Counted from the first letter of the stretch, positions 42,776-56,322 are shown. The stretch is 64,000 nt of DNA from Caenorhabditis remanei (GCF_010183535.1 NC_071329.1:62001-126000); one strand, 5' to 3'. Notes: generated by a model not told the origin, from the letters alone. Translations and numbers: made by a program.

Positions 42776-44530
42776 ATCGCCACTTCATCGATCCGCATAC
42801 AACTATCGTTAATGATTATCCCCACACCATTTTTTATTGTAATTTCCCCTCCCTTTTCAGATAAGTCTACGTCCACTTTCCATCAATTATCCCCTTCTTT
42901 TTCTAGATTTTGTGAAAAAATTGAGTTTTTTTGTTGGGTAGTGTGGTCGAGCGATACAGTTGAGTAAATTTAAATTTAGTATCACGTGGTTTCATGACTC
43001 CCAGACATTTTCAGATACCAAGAGGTTTTTTTTTCTGCGGGAGAAAAAAAGACCAACAAAACAAAACACCTGAATCATACTCATATCACCTTGGCAATTT
43101 CGTCTCAAGAAACGCAGGAATTTCTGGAAAAAGGAGCAAAAATTGGCGTCGGTCGTGCTCACTTCTCATTCATCATCTTGTCTCTTCCTCTCCCCCTTTC
43201 TCCACCCCCTTCTCCAAAAAAGCGACATTTTCTTCTCCTTTTTAAGGTAATTGGATTAATGTTATGCAAATGTGAGCCTCTTCTTCTTCAATCGACAAAA
43301 GGCTCTCGTTTGGAGAGACAACAGCAAAACACTTTTATTTATTTCTGGGAGTTGTTTCTAGTAATCCTTTGATGATTTATTAGTGGAAAACATCCGACAC
43401 ATTTCGAGAATTTTGAAATATTAATAGAATAGGCTAGGTCAAAGTTTTATCACTTTCGCGTGTGCTAAAAATCTGTCTAAACGCTATAATTCCCGTTCTC
43501 CTGAATCAAAACAAGGGTTTTTGCTCAATTCCTCATCTCCTAGCTTTTTCGAACATCTATATCGAAAAAATAGAGAAAAAACCCGAAAATTTGTTGGAAA
43601 ACGTGAGGAATTGAACAATAATCTTGTCCGAGAGGAGTACACACCCGGCGGAAAAACTTCCACTAGTCCTCCTGTAGCTGATTCAATGCCATTTTCCTAA
43701 GTATCCCACACTTCCTTCCCCTTTGGTCTCTTTCTCTGTTTTTCAGACATAAAATTTTCAAAACCTTCCCCCCTCCCCCAGTCTACCATAATCACCATTT
43801 CCCTTATCCGTCATTCACATTTCAATTTTTTAAGTATTATGACTAACTTCCTGTCATTTTTACTCTGTATGAAATTCGTTCCATCTTCATCAGAGAACTT
43901 GTCATGTATTATGTCTAGAATAGAGGCTTAGTCAGGAATTCGTTATTCTGAAAATGAACGGATATGCCTTTTTCTATGGAATGTGGCTAAAATCGTAATT
44001 TGAGTTTTAGTAGAGTAACGCAGACTTTCAAAATATCTGCCCGGCCCTGCCCGGAGTAAAAAATTGTGGGCAATTTTTTCACAAAATTTTTCGAAATTTT
44101 AAAGAAATTTGTATCAAAAATAGTCAAAAATCCTATTTATTGAGCTTTTGTCGATAGTTAAAATATGTCGAAAATTCAAACTTTTGCACTGATACTCGGG
44201 CCGGTGATGCCCAGAAAAAAATCTCTAATGTTTTCTGGTAATGTTCGCAAAATATGATTTTTTGTTGTTTTTTTTTTCCTCACTCTGTTTCTCTCCAGCT
44301 GAAAAAGGATACTTCTTAAATTACATACATATGTGTATAAGCACATTCTCTCTCCCATTCCAACGAGACCCTACCTTTGCTTGATTATTAATGTTGTTTT
44401 ATTATTTTATATTTTTATTTAAAGTAGATTTTTATTTTAGAATTATTTTCAGTTTATAAGACGGAAGGAAATACGATTTCAAAAAGGACAACTATGTGCT
44501 GGAGCTATTTTTGATGCATTTTGGGTCAAA
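42776..44530. other. non-coding stretch before the first shk-1 exon
   Basis: No supported gene. It should contain the UQCRB 3' UTR and the distal shk-1 promoter. A CCGGCCCG-type repeat copy lies at 44030-44215. Confidence 0.6.
44030..44215. repeat. CCGGCCCG-bounded repeat, copy 2
   Basis: CTGCCCGGCCCTGCCCGGAG at the left and CTCGGGCCGGTGATGCCC at the right enclose an AT-rich middle (GTCGATAGTTAAAATATGTC then GAAAATTC...). Same plan as at 26396-26585 and 63765-64000, but more diverged. Confidence 0.55.
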
Positions 44531-44562
44531 ATGTTCCGATTTAAAAGACAGCGACCGGAAAG
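44531..44562 (+). other. shk-1: shk-1 alternative first exon a ([10 protein letters not shown])
   Basis: ATG followed by ten codons and a GTGAGT donor in phase 2. The short basic peptide would be fused to the common N-terminus. Confidence 0.55.
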
Positions 44563-47500
44563 GTGAGTGAGACAACAAAAGGGGGACACCTTTCATATAA
44601 ATTTGACAGAATTGAAAATGTCTGGAATATTCTAGGAAGCTCTTAAAAACAAAGAGTCTAGCAATAATAAGTTTTGAAAACTAAAAACGTATGCGCTGGA
44701 GAATTAAAAGTATCAGGGAAAGTAATCTTGGTAATACCAGAATTTGAGACCTCCAAAATTTTAAACTTCCTAGAAATATAATGGACTGAAACAAGCTTTC
44801 AAAGTAAAAATATATCAAATTTGAGCCTGAACTAAATACATTTGAGATATTGTTACCGCGAAGTTAAAAGGACTGCAAGGAAACTATTGAGAAGAATGCA
44901 CGTCTATAATATTGTACTTTCGTTTCGCGAGAGTGGATCAATAATTATGGAGATTGGGAGACAGTTACTGTAGTTTTTTTAGATTTCCCGCGAAAGTTGG
45001 TTTATTAGCACATATTAGTATGATATTACTATCGCACCCTGATTATCTTTGCTATCTTTTTTTTGTTTCTGTAACCACTTGAGCACGCATTTCTTGAAAT
45101 GACGTATTTTTCTTCACCTTCATCCATCTATGGTCGTCAACTGCTCAAATATCTCAGAGAAGTAGATCATCTCATAAATTTTTGAGGAGGATCGTATTAG
45201 ACAGACAAAAAACAAGTGATCTTTGAAAGTCTTCCTGTTTTGCCTGAAATTTGAATCCTGTGGACTTTGATAGTTTTAAATTTTAAAAGAACACATTTAA
45301 AAGTAGCTTAGTGATCTTTAGGAAAGTTTCAAGGTCCTTCCGTTCAAATTACTATTAGTCACTCGCATGAATAATGGTTGATGAAAACGCATTACAATTT
45401 GAAAATGATGGAATTATTTGGATTTTCAAAACTATGCTCAAATTTGATCACTCTCAAAAATGAATCTCAAGAGATGTGTGATTTTGACCTTTCAATTCCA
45501 ACAAAATGTTGAAATTTTATTGCTGGAACGCAATTGTGTCTATCTGCTACTCTTCTCTCCTCCCACACATGTGACAATAGATCATCGCCGAAATCTCTCA
45601 CGGAGATTTATAAGAAAAGAAGGAAAAAGAGACATTCCCTTCTCCCGTGTGTGTGCAAAAATGATAACATGGCGGAAAAAGAAAGGAGAGGGAGAGAAAG
45701 TGAATAGCAGCTGCCAGGATCACAGGTCCGAAGTGAAAGTGGAGGAAATAGTGTTGATTGAAAATAGACGCAGACAATGAATCCATCGGAAAAGGTCGGC
45801 GACGAGAGAGGAGACCCAACGGTTTTTGAAACGTGTTAGAAGAGTGAGCTGGATTCACTTTTGAGTCGAGAGATTTGGAGTTTGGGTTGATCTACTTCTC
45901 TTTCGTCTCAGTTCTTCCTTTCAACATTATTATAAGCTTTTTTTTTAAAGTGGTGTATTTTTTCAGTTTTAACTTGAAACTTTCAAGTTATCAAGACAAA
46001 TTATTGCATCATTGCACAGTGAGTCCTCTGATCAATTGGCCACCCCAATTAGAATCTACTTAATAGCCTTTATTTTTGATTCATTGAACGTAGTTCTGAT
46101 GATTCTAATTTATAACAGTTTTGTTCCTAATCTTTTAACTTTTTTTATACATTTCTCTATCTTCGTTTACGTGCTCTCCTCTTTATAACCAAATAAAACT
46201 CTTCATTCAATTTTCTAGTGTGGTCATTAGGACCCGATGCGATTCGGCGGTCGACGACATCGTTATGAAAGCAGTGACGACGCTGATTCGATCGATTCGA
46301 TGTCGGTACAGCAGAAAAATAAGGAAAAAGAGGAATGGAAGTGGGCACAGTCGTTGGCAAGGTTAGATCTCAGGGGAAAACTTTTTTCAAGTACAAAGTA
46401 CCTAGGATCCTTAAGAGAAAGTTAGTCCCATGAAATCATAGATACTTTTAGAAACCAGTTTTTCCGGAGGCCCACAATCCCACAAAGGACCCGGAAAATG
46501 GTAGATAGGCATAGGTGAGAAGCATGATTACTCGTTTCTAACTTTTCAAATTACTAGATTTTAATTTAATGGGTTATGCTTGACTACTGACTAACTTGGT
46601 CTCGCAAGGAATCTAAAATGCTATAACAGTAGTTCGGCCTGAAAAACTTCAAATTGTTCCCAAAAATCCTCTGAGTCACACTAAAGAAAACTTCCCCGTG
46701 ATTTTTCCTTGATCTTCGAACACTAAACCTTAAAAAACACTTCTTTCGTTTAAAATGTATTAAATTTTCTGGAAATCTCTTTCTCTCTTTGGGGGTGGAG
46801 TGGGAACAACACTTTTTTTTTCTGTCCCACCAATTTTCATTTCATTCAACTCCAATCTCACTGAGTATTTCGTTTATCTCAATTGCTCTTGTGAGTCACT
46901 TAAGGAAATAAGTAACAATGAGATATTTGATGGTTGAATTGGACAGCCGGAAAAGTTATCGGTAAGTTTGAAATGGGCTGATTGCAATGTATACTGCTCT
47001 ATCGTACTCTCCTACAATCTGAAAATCTATTTCCAGCGGAATATAGTTTTTCTGTTATTTTGCTAAACACCAAATCCAGCAGGTCCTTAAGTGTCTACAA
47101 ATCTGTTTTTCTTCGTCTAATTCTCGTCCCACCTGGCTGAGCAAAACAACTTATTCAGATCATGTTACGTCAAAAAAGTTTGCAACTTTTTTCTCTCTCA
47201 TTTTCTCACTTTTTTCATTTCGCATTCCACAAGCAAATGACGTCATATCTCTTCTGGCATCCCTCGCGTGCCGAAACGTTTTTGCAGAAGTAGAAATATG
47301 AAGTTTACTGAGATCGTACATTTTTGAACTTACGATTCTTACTATTATTCTGTTTCTAATTTCCGTTTGAACCTAAAACTCCAAAACTTGAAGGGATAGC
47401 GAATTCTCCGGTAAAAAGTTTACAAAACGGTTAAAACGTGTTCGGCCAGGGATCCTTACAAATAGTTTCAAAATTATTAGCTTTTAGATTTGGTCTTCGA

Positions 47501-50500
47501 GAAAGCTCAGATTTTGAAATAAAATCACGTGGTTTCGAAAAAGTTTCATAATAAAATTGCACTTTTACCCTCCTCCTTTATGACCCCTCTGCTCTCTGAA
47601 CCATGCAAGTAGTGCTCAAATGGGTGTCAAAAACCTTGTTCTTCTTCTCCCGACTAACTGAACTGCTGACTACGTCATCTACTCAAAAAGAGCACATCCA
47701 AAAAAGGTGTGCTCTCCATTTTGTGGTTTTTAGGGAGCCTGAGACAAATCGACAGTCATTTATTATATTTCTCTTGTTTTTTGGTTTCTTGATCATTTTT
47801 ATGAGATTGTGTTCTAATTTCGTTGGTCAAAATTTTGATTGTTGCAATCGCAACATAAGCTTTCTAAATACGAACAAACTCACGTTTTTCAATATTTTGG
47901 AGATCAGGGGAGACAGATAATCAGACATGCAGACATCTGGAAACACCAGTCAGACATCTGTACTTCATCTCCCCCCCCCCCCCCCACTATTATCTAAAGT
48001 GCATTTCTTATAAAAACAAAGTTCATCTTCCGCACTCATTTATATCATCCACTTCTCCCTCCTATATATTACATGGTTAGTCCTTTTCATCCTAGTCTAC
48101 CCTCATTTCCATGAGCTCCTCCATCCTTTTTCTCTTTTTTCGAAAGATCCCTTCTTCATTCCATGGCCATTCCCTCCTTCTGTCCAGCAGTTTCATTTTC
48201 TTTTTCTATCACTCCATCTGCGTCTCTCTATTCCTATATGCTCTCTCTATTGGCTCCGCCCAATTTTCATCTGACTCGTCAAAAGAGAGCAAAGGGACTC
48301 ACACACACCTCATTATTAAAATTTTCGCGTCGCTTGAAAGAGAGATATTTCTATCATCTGGAGGGCGAGGGCGAGAGCTATTGTTATTATTATTTACAAC
48401 TTGATATATTTGTAAATATAAATATACTAATAATCTCTGATGTTTTCCTTTTTCCGATGAACTCACTAATGATTGAACCATGATCGACAGTCTGATCAGG
48501 TAGGACTTTGTAAAAATTTGTGACAATTGGATATTCAAACAATGAGATTTACAAAAATCAGTTACTGATAATTAAATTTGTTAAAAACTCTCTTTTATTA
48601 ATCATAAACCATCCAATTTTTAACAGCGAATGTTGCAATAAAGAAAGTGATACCATGTGTTTGCGGACTTTAAATTTTTTGCCTGACGCGAACATCGCTA
48701 AAAATCTGTCCAAATAAAAAATTCAAGTTATTCTACTTTTTTCACCAATTCCTAGATCGAAAACACATCTATCATCTCAAGAAAACAGCGAAAAAAGGCA
48801 TCACGCTATAGAATTTTAATTTTCCAATTTTTTTCTCTTGAAGCATGTATTCGGGGAAAAGAATTAATTAAATTCCCCTTTATTCTAGAATAAAAGATGT
48901 AGGATGAGAATTAATGGGAAAATTAACTTCGTGCCTCTAATTAATAAGAAAAATTGATTTGATAACAGTTTTTTTCTAAAGAAACCCCTTGAGGGACTGT
49001 CTACCAAAAACGGATGATGTGAATAATTGACTGACGTTTGCCATGATAGTTATCCGATGATCTGGATGAATAACTACGTCATGATGATGAGCCTATTTTT
49101 TATCCGGTTTTCGTTTATTTTTCCAGAAAAAAAATATTTAGAGAATCCCCACGTGTTTCCGATTGAATTTGATATTTCTGGATTGAAAAAAAAAGTGAAA
49201 AAGCTGAAAAATCAAACTAGAAAAGTTTTCATTGATAAACTAAAGTAAGTAGTATTGTTATTTTGATTACTGTAGCTCTTTTATATCAGTGCAGTTTTTT
49301 AAAGTTACAACCATACATACTACTCAAAGCTATTAATAAGCTGATTACGAACCCAAAATCGCTGCGAAATTGAATGTGAAACAATAACAAATATTTTTGC
49401 AGACGCTTGGAACAAGTGCTGAACGTGCATCCAGAGAAATACCAAAATGGGTGTAGCAGTCAAAGACCAAGTCGTCAATCGTCACCAGATCAACTGTTGG
49501 CGCCCACCAGGAGTAGAAGTGCCGATTTCGGGTTAGTTTTTGGTAAACCAACTTTGATACCGTAATCCACCTACTCTCTCTAAATGATGATCCCCAGGTC
49601 TTTGATTTCCCAAAAGTGTGCCTGAACACGCTTTCAGTTCGTTTCTAGAGCTCATAAATTATATATTATCCAGAAAGTTTAGCGATGAGATGAGTGAAAC
49701 TGAATGATCAATTAGGCGAGGCATGATATACTTGTTTTGGTGAAAGATATCTTGTTTTGATGAAGTCGATTTGAAAATATCTAACATAAATCGCATCTGA
49801 AAATTCTTTTGACTTACTCGTGAGAAAGTGGGATGTTGATCAAGAATTGATGAAACTGGATATTGTTACAAGAATTCGAAGGATAATAATGAAATATAAA
49901 AAGTGAAGAACGACTAGACAGTAAGAACTTATAAAAGAAATATGTAACACGAAAAGTGTAGTGTAGTATAAAAATGAGCATTCAGCATGGACTCGGATCC
50001 TATTTTTGAGTGTTATCGAATATTTGTATGGAAGAAAATTTAAATAAAGAGTCAGTGGTGATTTGCATTTAAAAAAGTTTCCAAATCTTTCAGATAGTAG
50101 TGTAGTACCCATAATATCTTTGTACCTTAAAATATATTGCCCATGAGTGCAGTCTGTATCCATGTATACTTTTGCGTGCTTGGCCATGAAGTAGAATCCC
50201 CAAAGTAAGTTTTTCGGATTTTCAGCCAGAATTTTTTTCGAATTTTTTCTTGTTTTTTCTTTTACTTAAACTTTGATATTCTGGATGAACAGACATATTT
50301 TCGGATGCTTCTCTCCTTTCAAAAAACAAAGTGCCACGAGTAATTCCCCCAAAAAGAAGAAGACATACTTCTTCCTCTCTTCCATATTGTTCATTCCTCA
50401 AAATAGAAGAAAACCCAATTAAACAAGAGCTCTCATTTTTTGCTGTTTCTCTTTTTTGCGTTTTTGGTGTCTCCACACACTTATTCTTCCAAACCCCGAA

Positions 50501-53500
50501 AAATACTGCAGAACATTCAGAATTTTCTAGATTTTCTCCTAGATTCATTCCATCAGATTCATTTTTTTACATATGAACGCACTTTGATGTGTGGTGACGG
50601 AAACGGAAGTGTCTGGTTTGGGATTTTTTGGAGTTTTCGGTGGAAAGAGGTTCTTTTCGAGTGTGTACATATTCCAATTTTCATTCTGATTCTATTATTC
50701 GATTTCTGAGAATTTGCCATGTGGCGCTTCAATCGAATACGGAGGTAACACTTAATTTTTAATTTTTTTTATTTTTAATTCTGAAATCCCTGCTATCAGT
50801 ACTTCATTTTCACCTGATAGTTTGCAAACGATTAAACCTATTCCCTTGTGTTCAATTTCTGAATTTCAAAAAAATAAAGTCTGGAAGCGCTTGTTATGCA
50901 TCTAGGTTATTCCTTTTTTTCTTATTTTTTCGAAAATTATTGCATTGAAAAGATGCGACTCAATTGAATTTGTTTTTTATGATTCTTCTCATTCCATTCC
51001 TTTTCTCGTCCTCGTAAAAAAGGAGGATTATATGAGAATGTAGTAAGAATACATATATTGTGTTGTATGGATTATCAAGTAGCACAAGAAAACATTTTTC
51101 GTTGTTTTTCGTTTTCTTGTTCAGGAATCGATAGAAAATGAGTTTGTTGGACAGTGTTTTTTTAAAATAGACTTGAGTTAAGGTAGAATAAAACATAAAT
51201 ATCTACATTTGCTTGTTTCCAAGCACCCTCCGATTTCTAATAGTGGATTTTTTATTCATATATTCGAAGCAGAGGAAAACGTCATATAGGTTTCTATGGG
51301 GAAAAAATTGGGAAATGTTGGAAAGAAAAGCTTATTTCTATTCTTCCCACTCATTCTCCTTTTCTGCACTCGGAAAACTTAAAATAAATAGAAATAATAA
51401 ACAAATCTAGTGTATCTTTTTATTTAGTGTTCTTGAAACAAGTCGTCTTGCTTTTTTCTCTCTTCTATAATAAACTTTACTTAGAAAAAAACCTTTCTTG
51501 ACGATTTTTCTCCAAACACTTCTGCCATCTTAAAGTTCCTCATATTTCAAAAAATAGGTGTCAGTCTTCTTTTTCTTGCTAAAATTTGAGCATTTCCTGT
51601 TCTTTTTCCTTTTTTTTCAAAAAATATATCCAATTACCAAAGGATAGAACAAAGAAGAGGTCAAATTTTTGTTAGTTGGAAGGATTTTTGAATTTTCCTT
51701 ATTGTTGAGAGTTTTACTGAAAGAAAGCATCCCAATGCAGGCCTAACCAGGCTTTGGAATTGTCTCAACTTATGATTTTATAGCATCTACATGGTAGTTC
51801 GGCACAGTTCTTACAACTACGCTTCTCCGAAATGCCCTTGACAAATGTCTCTTTCTCTGAGAGTCTCTCAATTTCGCACACAATTTTATCCGGCTTCGGT
51901 ATAGCGCGGTTGTAAAAAGCGTGCCGTATTAATATAACTTTCCAAACAAACTTTCTTCTTAAGAGAAACAACTGAAAGAGAGAAATGAGAGTATCTAAAA
52001 ATCATAAAGTGTAACTGAGAGAAGGACCGAAGCTCACCATTATATTTATGTCTAGAATTTTGAATACGATCAGAGTTAGTGAGTACGCGTTCCCCTCACG
52101 TTACCTTCTCTCCCAGAAGTAATTCATCAATTCGTCAGGTTTCTCTCATAAATGACACGCTACTATTCAAAATATCCCTTCTTTCCTTGCAGCTCCAGAA
52201 AGATAGATTGGTCATTTCACAAGAGTGAGAGAAAAAGAGATTATGCAAACGGGGGGTCCGTTTAATTTTATTACGACATGAAAATGAGAAGGGGAGGGGG
52301 AGACCTGACGGAGCCATGAGAGAGAAGTGTGTGTCACCTGTTCGTTTCATGACTTCTTCTTCTTTATCTTTATACTCGTTCCTTCTCCTTCTCTTAACTT
52401 TTCTCATCCTCCACACACACTCGTTTTCACTAGTTTGACATCAATTTCTCAGGTCAATCTTCTTTTTTTTTCTTTAGTGAGATAAGAGCAGTTTGAACTA
52501 GAGATTGATTGAGTGGTTTTTGTGTGAAACAATATGAAAACTAAGTGAAGATTTGACTATTTAAAGCATTTATTGTAATTCATGTCAGTGAACTCTCAAA
52601 AGCACTTTATTGCAACTTTTATCGGTCTTTCAAAATGTCAAAAATGTATACATCTTTTCAATAATTATTCCTGATTCAAAGAATTCGGCCCCATAGCCCC
52701 AAAAACTCAAAAATGTCTTGTTACCAAAAAAAACAAGTGCGAAAGTGTAGTATAAAACCAGGAATTTTATCTCTTCTGGCCCTTCCTCCAGATGTCGTTG
52801 ACTCCTTCTCCCCTCCCGTCGGACTCACCCAACACCACATATCTTTGAGAATAAAAAAAACGAGAGGAGAGGAAAAAAGATTCAAACTTTTTGTTTTATG
52901 ATTTCACAGTGAAATGAGACGAGAAGGTTTTTGGCACACAACTACTACTTTTTGACTAGAGAAAATAATTTTTGTTGTTTAGAGAAAAAGAAGGTCCATT
53001 GAGCCGTCCCTTCTCGTTCTCTCATGTTTCTTTTTTTTGTTTTGTTTTCTTAAACGTCGGGGTAGAAACAGGTAGAATGAAGGTTTTTTTGGTTTTTATT
53101 CGGTAGTTTCATTACAATGTAAGTTCAGATTAGGCATGTTTATAACTTTGCTGATTTAAATTACAAGAGTTGATAGTTTTTCAGCTGAAGATGTCCAAAA
53201 CAATCTGAATAAAAATTTAGTTTTCTGTTTAAAAATTTTTTGAAAACTTTCAGCAGAGCCGCTGAAATGGCAAGTGGACACAGTGAAGAAGGAAAAGGAA
53301 TGCTTCTACGAAATGGAGATGACAAAGTTCGACACCCAAGTCCACAACGTGGCACTCCTGACAGCTCCAGCACGTGAGTGATCCACCAACAATTTAAAAA
53401 TAATCCAGCTCAAACATTTTCAGACAAGGCCACCAGTACGCGGATCAAATCGTTACTATTAATGTTTCTGGCATGAGGTTTCAAACATATGAGAGTACAT

Positions 53501-55788
53501 TGGCAAGGTAAGTCTTACTGTTACCGGCCGGTTTATCGAAATTCTCTCATTTCAGATACCCCAATTCTTTGCTTGGAGACCCTTCGAAAAGACAAAATTA
53601 TTTTGTTCCCGATACCAACGAATTCTTCTTCGATCGACATCGAACGACGTGAGTTGTAGAATCTAAAAACGCAGACATTGGTAACATTGATGGTTTAGAA
53701 AAAACTGAAATAATACTCAATACTGATAAATTTGTAGAAATGACACGTCAGCCTTCGAATATAGAAATTATCTGTAAGCCAACTTCAGATTTAACAATTT
53801 TTTTGAATTTCGCGCCAAACATTGGTGGTGTTTTTCTTGCTTATTTGTTTGGCTTTCTCTATACATTCTGTGTATCCCAAGAACCTCTTTTTGTCGTTTA
53901 CTGGAGAAACACCATCTAACCATTTTTGGATGATATATAAAGAAATTGTCCGTATACATTTCCTAGTCCAAATTATTTTTTTGATGAAATTTTTGAAACA
54001 ATTTTTTTTAACAGATTCGAGTCAATATTGTACATCTATCAAAGTGGTGGAAGAGTGAAACGTCCCGAAATTGTTCCTATTGATGTGTTTTTGAGAGAGA
54101 TGAGGTTCTATCAGGTAGGAAAAAAAATATGGTCAGAAAAATTCATAAATAGAACATTGATCCTTAAATTTTTTTTAAGGATGAGCATACAACGTGAGCA
54201 ATTTAGTTAATAATATTGAACCCTCTTCCATTTCAACCACGCGTACTTTTTCTACTGTAATTGTCCGTTCCAGATGGGCGACGAACTTCTTGAAGAGTTC
54301 TGGATTGCAGAAGGTTACGAAAAACCGAATGAAGTTATGATGCCAACAAATAAGACGCAGAGAAAGATATGGGAATTGATGGAATATCCAGATAGTTCTT
54401 TATCAGCAAGGATTATTGCATTCATTTCAATTGCAGTTATTGCATTGTGAGTCCTCCGTGAACTTTTAAAACTAAGAAACGGAATGACAACCATATTTTT
54501 TCCAGATCTATTATATCATTCTGCTGGGAAACGGTTCCATCTGATAACGACGAGAAACTTGTAAACATCACCACAGGCGAGATGATCGAAGAAATGGATG
54601 AAAAGCACTACTCGCCATTTTTCTGGATCGAATTGATGTGTATTCTTTGGTTCACGATTGGTTAGTTTTTTTAGATCTCTTAAGTTGAAAAATGAAATAT
54701 TGTAGAGCTGATTCTACGATTCATCTCATGTCCATGCAAAGTGGTATTCGCGACGTCTATTTTGAACATCATCGATTTTGTGGCTATCGCACCATTCTTT
54801 GTCAACTTTTTCTTGTGAGTTCTTTTGAAATGAATATAGAATTAAATCCTTTGCCTTGTTAGATAGTAAAAATTTCCATCTACATGGATGGAAATGAATT
54901 AAACATCCCAAAACATAGAATCTTCGGCTTTTCAGCGCCGACACGAGCAAATCCAACTCTTCAATGTCGTTTGCCGTATTACGAGTGCTTAGATTGGTTC
55001 GAGTCTTCCGAGTTTTCAAACTCAGTCGGTACGTTTCCTGTATGTACCACTTATGCCTTTAATTTATTAATTTAGACATTCCGTTGGTCTCCAAATCCTT
55101 GGGAAAACATTCCGATCTTCTGTACAAGAGTTTTGTCTTCTTATCTTTTTCATGGCTATCGCTTTGGTACTTTTTGCATCTGGAATGTATTTCGCGGAAC
55201 AGGGAGAACCGAATTCAAAGTTTACTTCTATTCCTGCAAGCTTCTGGTTTGTGTTGGTGAGTTGCGGCAAAGTGCGAACATACAAAAAATACCAATTAAA
55301 AATCTACAGTAATTTAGAGATGATGAAAATTGTTATTCAAATATCGATATAACGGTTAGCATAAATACAAATTTTCATTATCCCTATTTCCAGGTTACCA
55401 TGACAACTGTTGGGTAAGTCTCTACAATATTTCGATAAGTGTTGTTTTTTGGTCTTTTTGAAATGTGCCGTTCCGTCTTGTGGTTTTAGTGTTGTCGTGA
55501 AAACTCTCGCTCCATCAGTATTCAATAATTATTTTATAGATACGGAGATCTCGTCCCACTCAGCCCGTTCGGGAAAGTGGTTGGCGGTATGTGCGCAATG
55601 ATTGGTGTTCTCACTTTGGCACTTCCAGTTCCAATCATTGTAAGAGAAACAATTGTTGATTTTCTCAATTTTATTGCAATTTGCAATTTCAGGTTGCCAA
55701 CTTTAAACACTTCTACCGCCAAGAAAATCGGCTAGCCTCCATGAAAAATACTTCAAAGGGTGAACCAGAAGACGATGACATCGCGTGA
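44531..55788 (+). CDS. shk-1: SHK-1, Shaker-type (Kv1) voltage-gated K+ channel with alternative N-termini
   Basis: Delayed-rectifier potassium channel of neurons and muscle. Common exons: 53254/53257-53373, 53424-53507, 53556-53648, 54015-54114, 54274-54446, 54506-54660, 54706-54814, 54936-55028, 55076-55256, 55394-55413, 55540-55639 and 55693-55788; all phases agree, giving 436 residues from the internal Met at 53267. Seen: T1 tetramerisation domain ([40 protein letters not shown]), six spans, S4 with [18 protein letters not shown], and the pore with TMTTVGYGD. The first part of the filter is on a 20-nt microexon. Six upstream first-exon candidates (44531, 46237, 46918, 48480, 49057, 50719) all end in phase 2 and fit the common exon, whose acceptor is tandem (CAGCAG). 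The protein ends DDDIA without an obvious PDZ ligand. Confidence 0.94.
46237..46361 (+). other. shk-1: shk-1 alternative first exon b ([20 protein letters not shown])
   Basis: A 125-nt exon with a phase-2 end (GCA AG|GTTAGA). The basic start is followed by an acidic Ser/Asp stretch and a charged helix ([15 protein letters not shown]). Codon use looks coding, and the open frame is in the right phase for exon 53257. Confidence 0.65.
46918..46961 (+). other. shk-1: shk-1 alternative first exon c ([14 protein letters not shown])
   Basis: A 44-nt exon from ATG to CG|GTAAGT, phase 2. It encodes 14 residues before the junction. Confidence 0.5.
47971..47985. repeat. poly-C tract (C15)
   Basis: Fifteen consecutive C residues in the shk-1 5' region, between first-exon candidates c and d. 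Confidence 0.9.
48480..48499 (+). other. shk-1: shk-1 alternative first exon d (MIDSLI-)
   Basis: A 20-nt candidate from ATG to AG|GTAGGA, phase 2. So short that chance is a real possibility; supported only by phase and the strong donor. Confidence 0.35.
49057..49531 (+). other. shk-1: shk-1 alternative two-exon N-terminus e
   Basis: Exon to 49244 ([18 protein letters not shown] then TRKVFIDKL, donor GTAAGT, phase 2) joins exon 49403-49531 ([16 protein letters not shown], then [20 protein letters not shown]), which again ends in phase 2 (GG|GTTAGT). The start is uncertain: an in-frame ATG at 49057, or a strong acceptor at 49126 joined to a more distal exon. Confidence 0.6.
50719..50744 (+). 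other. shk-1: shk-1 alternative first exon f (MWRFNRIR-)
   Basis: A 26-nt exon from ATG to AG|GTAACA, phase 2. The peptide resembles exon a (MFRFKRQR): aromatic plus basic residues in the same pattern, which argues for common origin by duplication. Confidence 0.55.
55394..55413 (+). other. shk-1: 20-nt microexon in the shk-1 pore
   Basis: The sequence between TTTCCAG and GTAAGT encodes VTMTTVG, ending after two bases of the first filter glycine codon. The next exon at 55540 starts by completing GGA and continues YGDLVP. Without this exon the filter TVGYGD is lost and the frame shifts. Confidence 0.85.
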
Positions 55789-56322
55789 CGGTGTGAAGGC
55801 CTAACGACAAGTTGTGCATCTGAAGTTCTAAGTCAGTGTTGTTCCGAAACCTCATCCTCACGGGGCGGGTCAATGGCCGTACCTCAATCAAGTACTTCTG
55901 CACTGAGTAGTCGAAGGCCGTCTACCATGTTCCCAATTTAATAGTTACCTGATTTTAATGTTTCCTTCTTTTTTTGACTTTTACGGGTTTCCTCTGTCAT
56001 CGATTCTCGTCTATCTCTTCCTTTTTGTTTTTGAATATTCCGGTGATCTGTTTCCAATTTTTCTTTGTATCCCCATAAATATTTTCTGTTTTTTAAACCT
56101 AAGGTCGCGTTCACGACCTATGTTGTGGAAACTGTTATTCCCCTTTCAGGTTAATCCCATTTCAGTTCACTTCCTTTCAAGATGTCACGGTACAACATCT
56201 CTCGGCAGAAATCGGCACGACACTGTCTGCGACCTCTCGGTTTGCCGAGCTCTCGTCACTGTCTCGTCGAGACCTATCGATTGCGTATTGAGCAAGGGCC
56301 ATTCGTTCTCTTTTACGTATAT

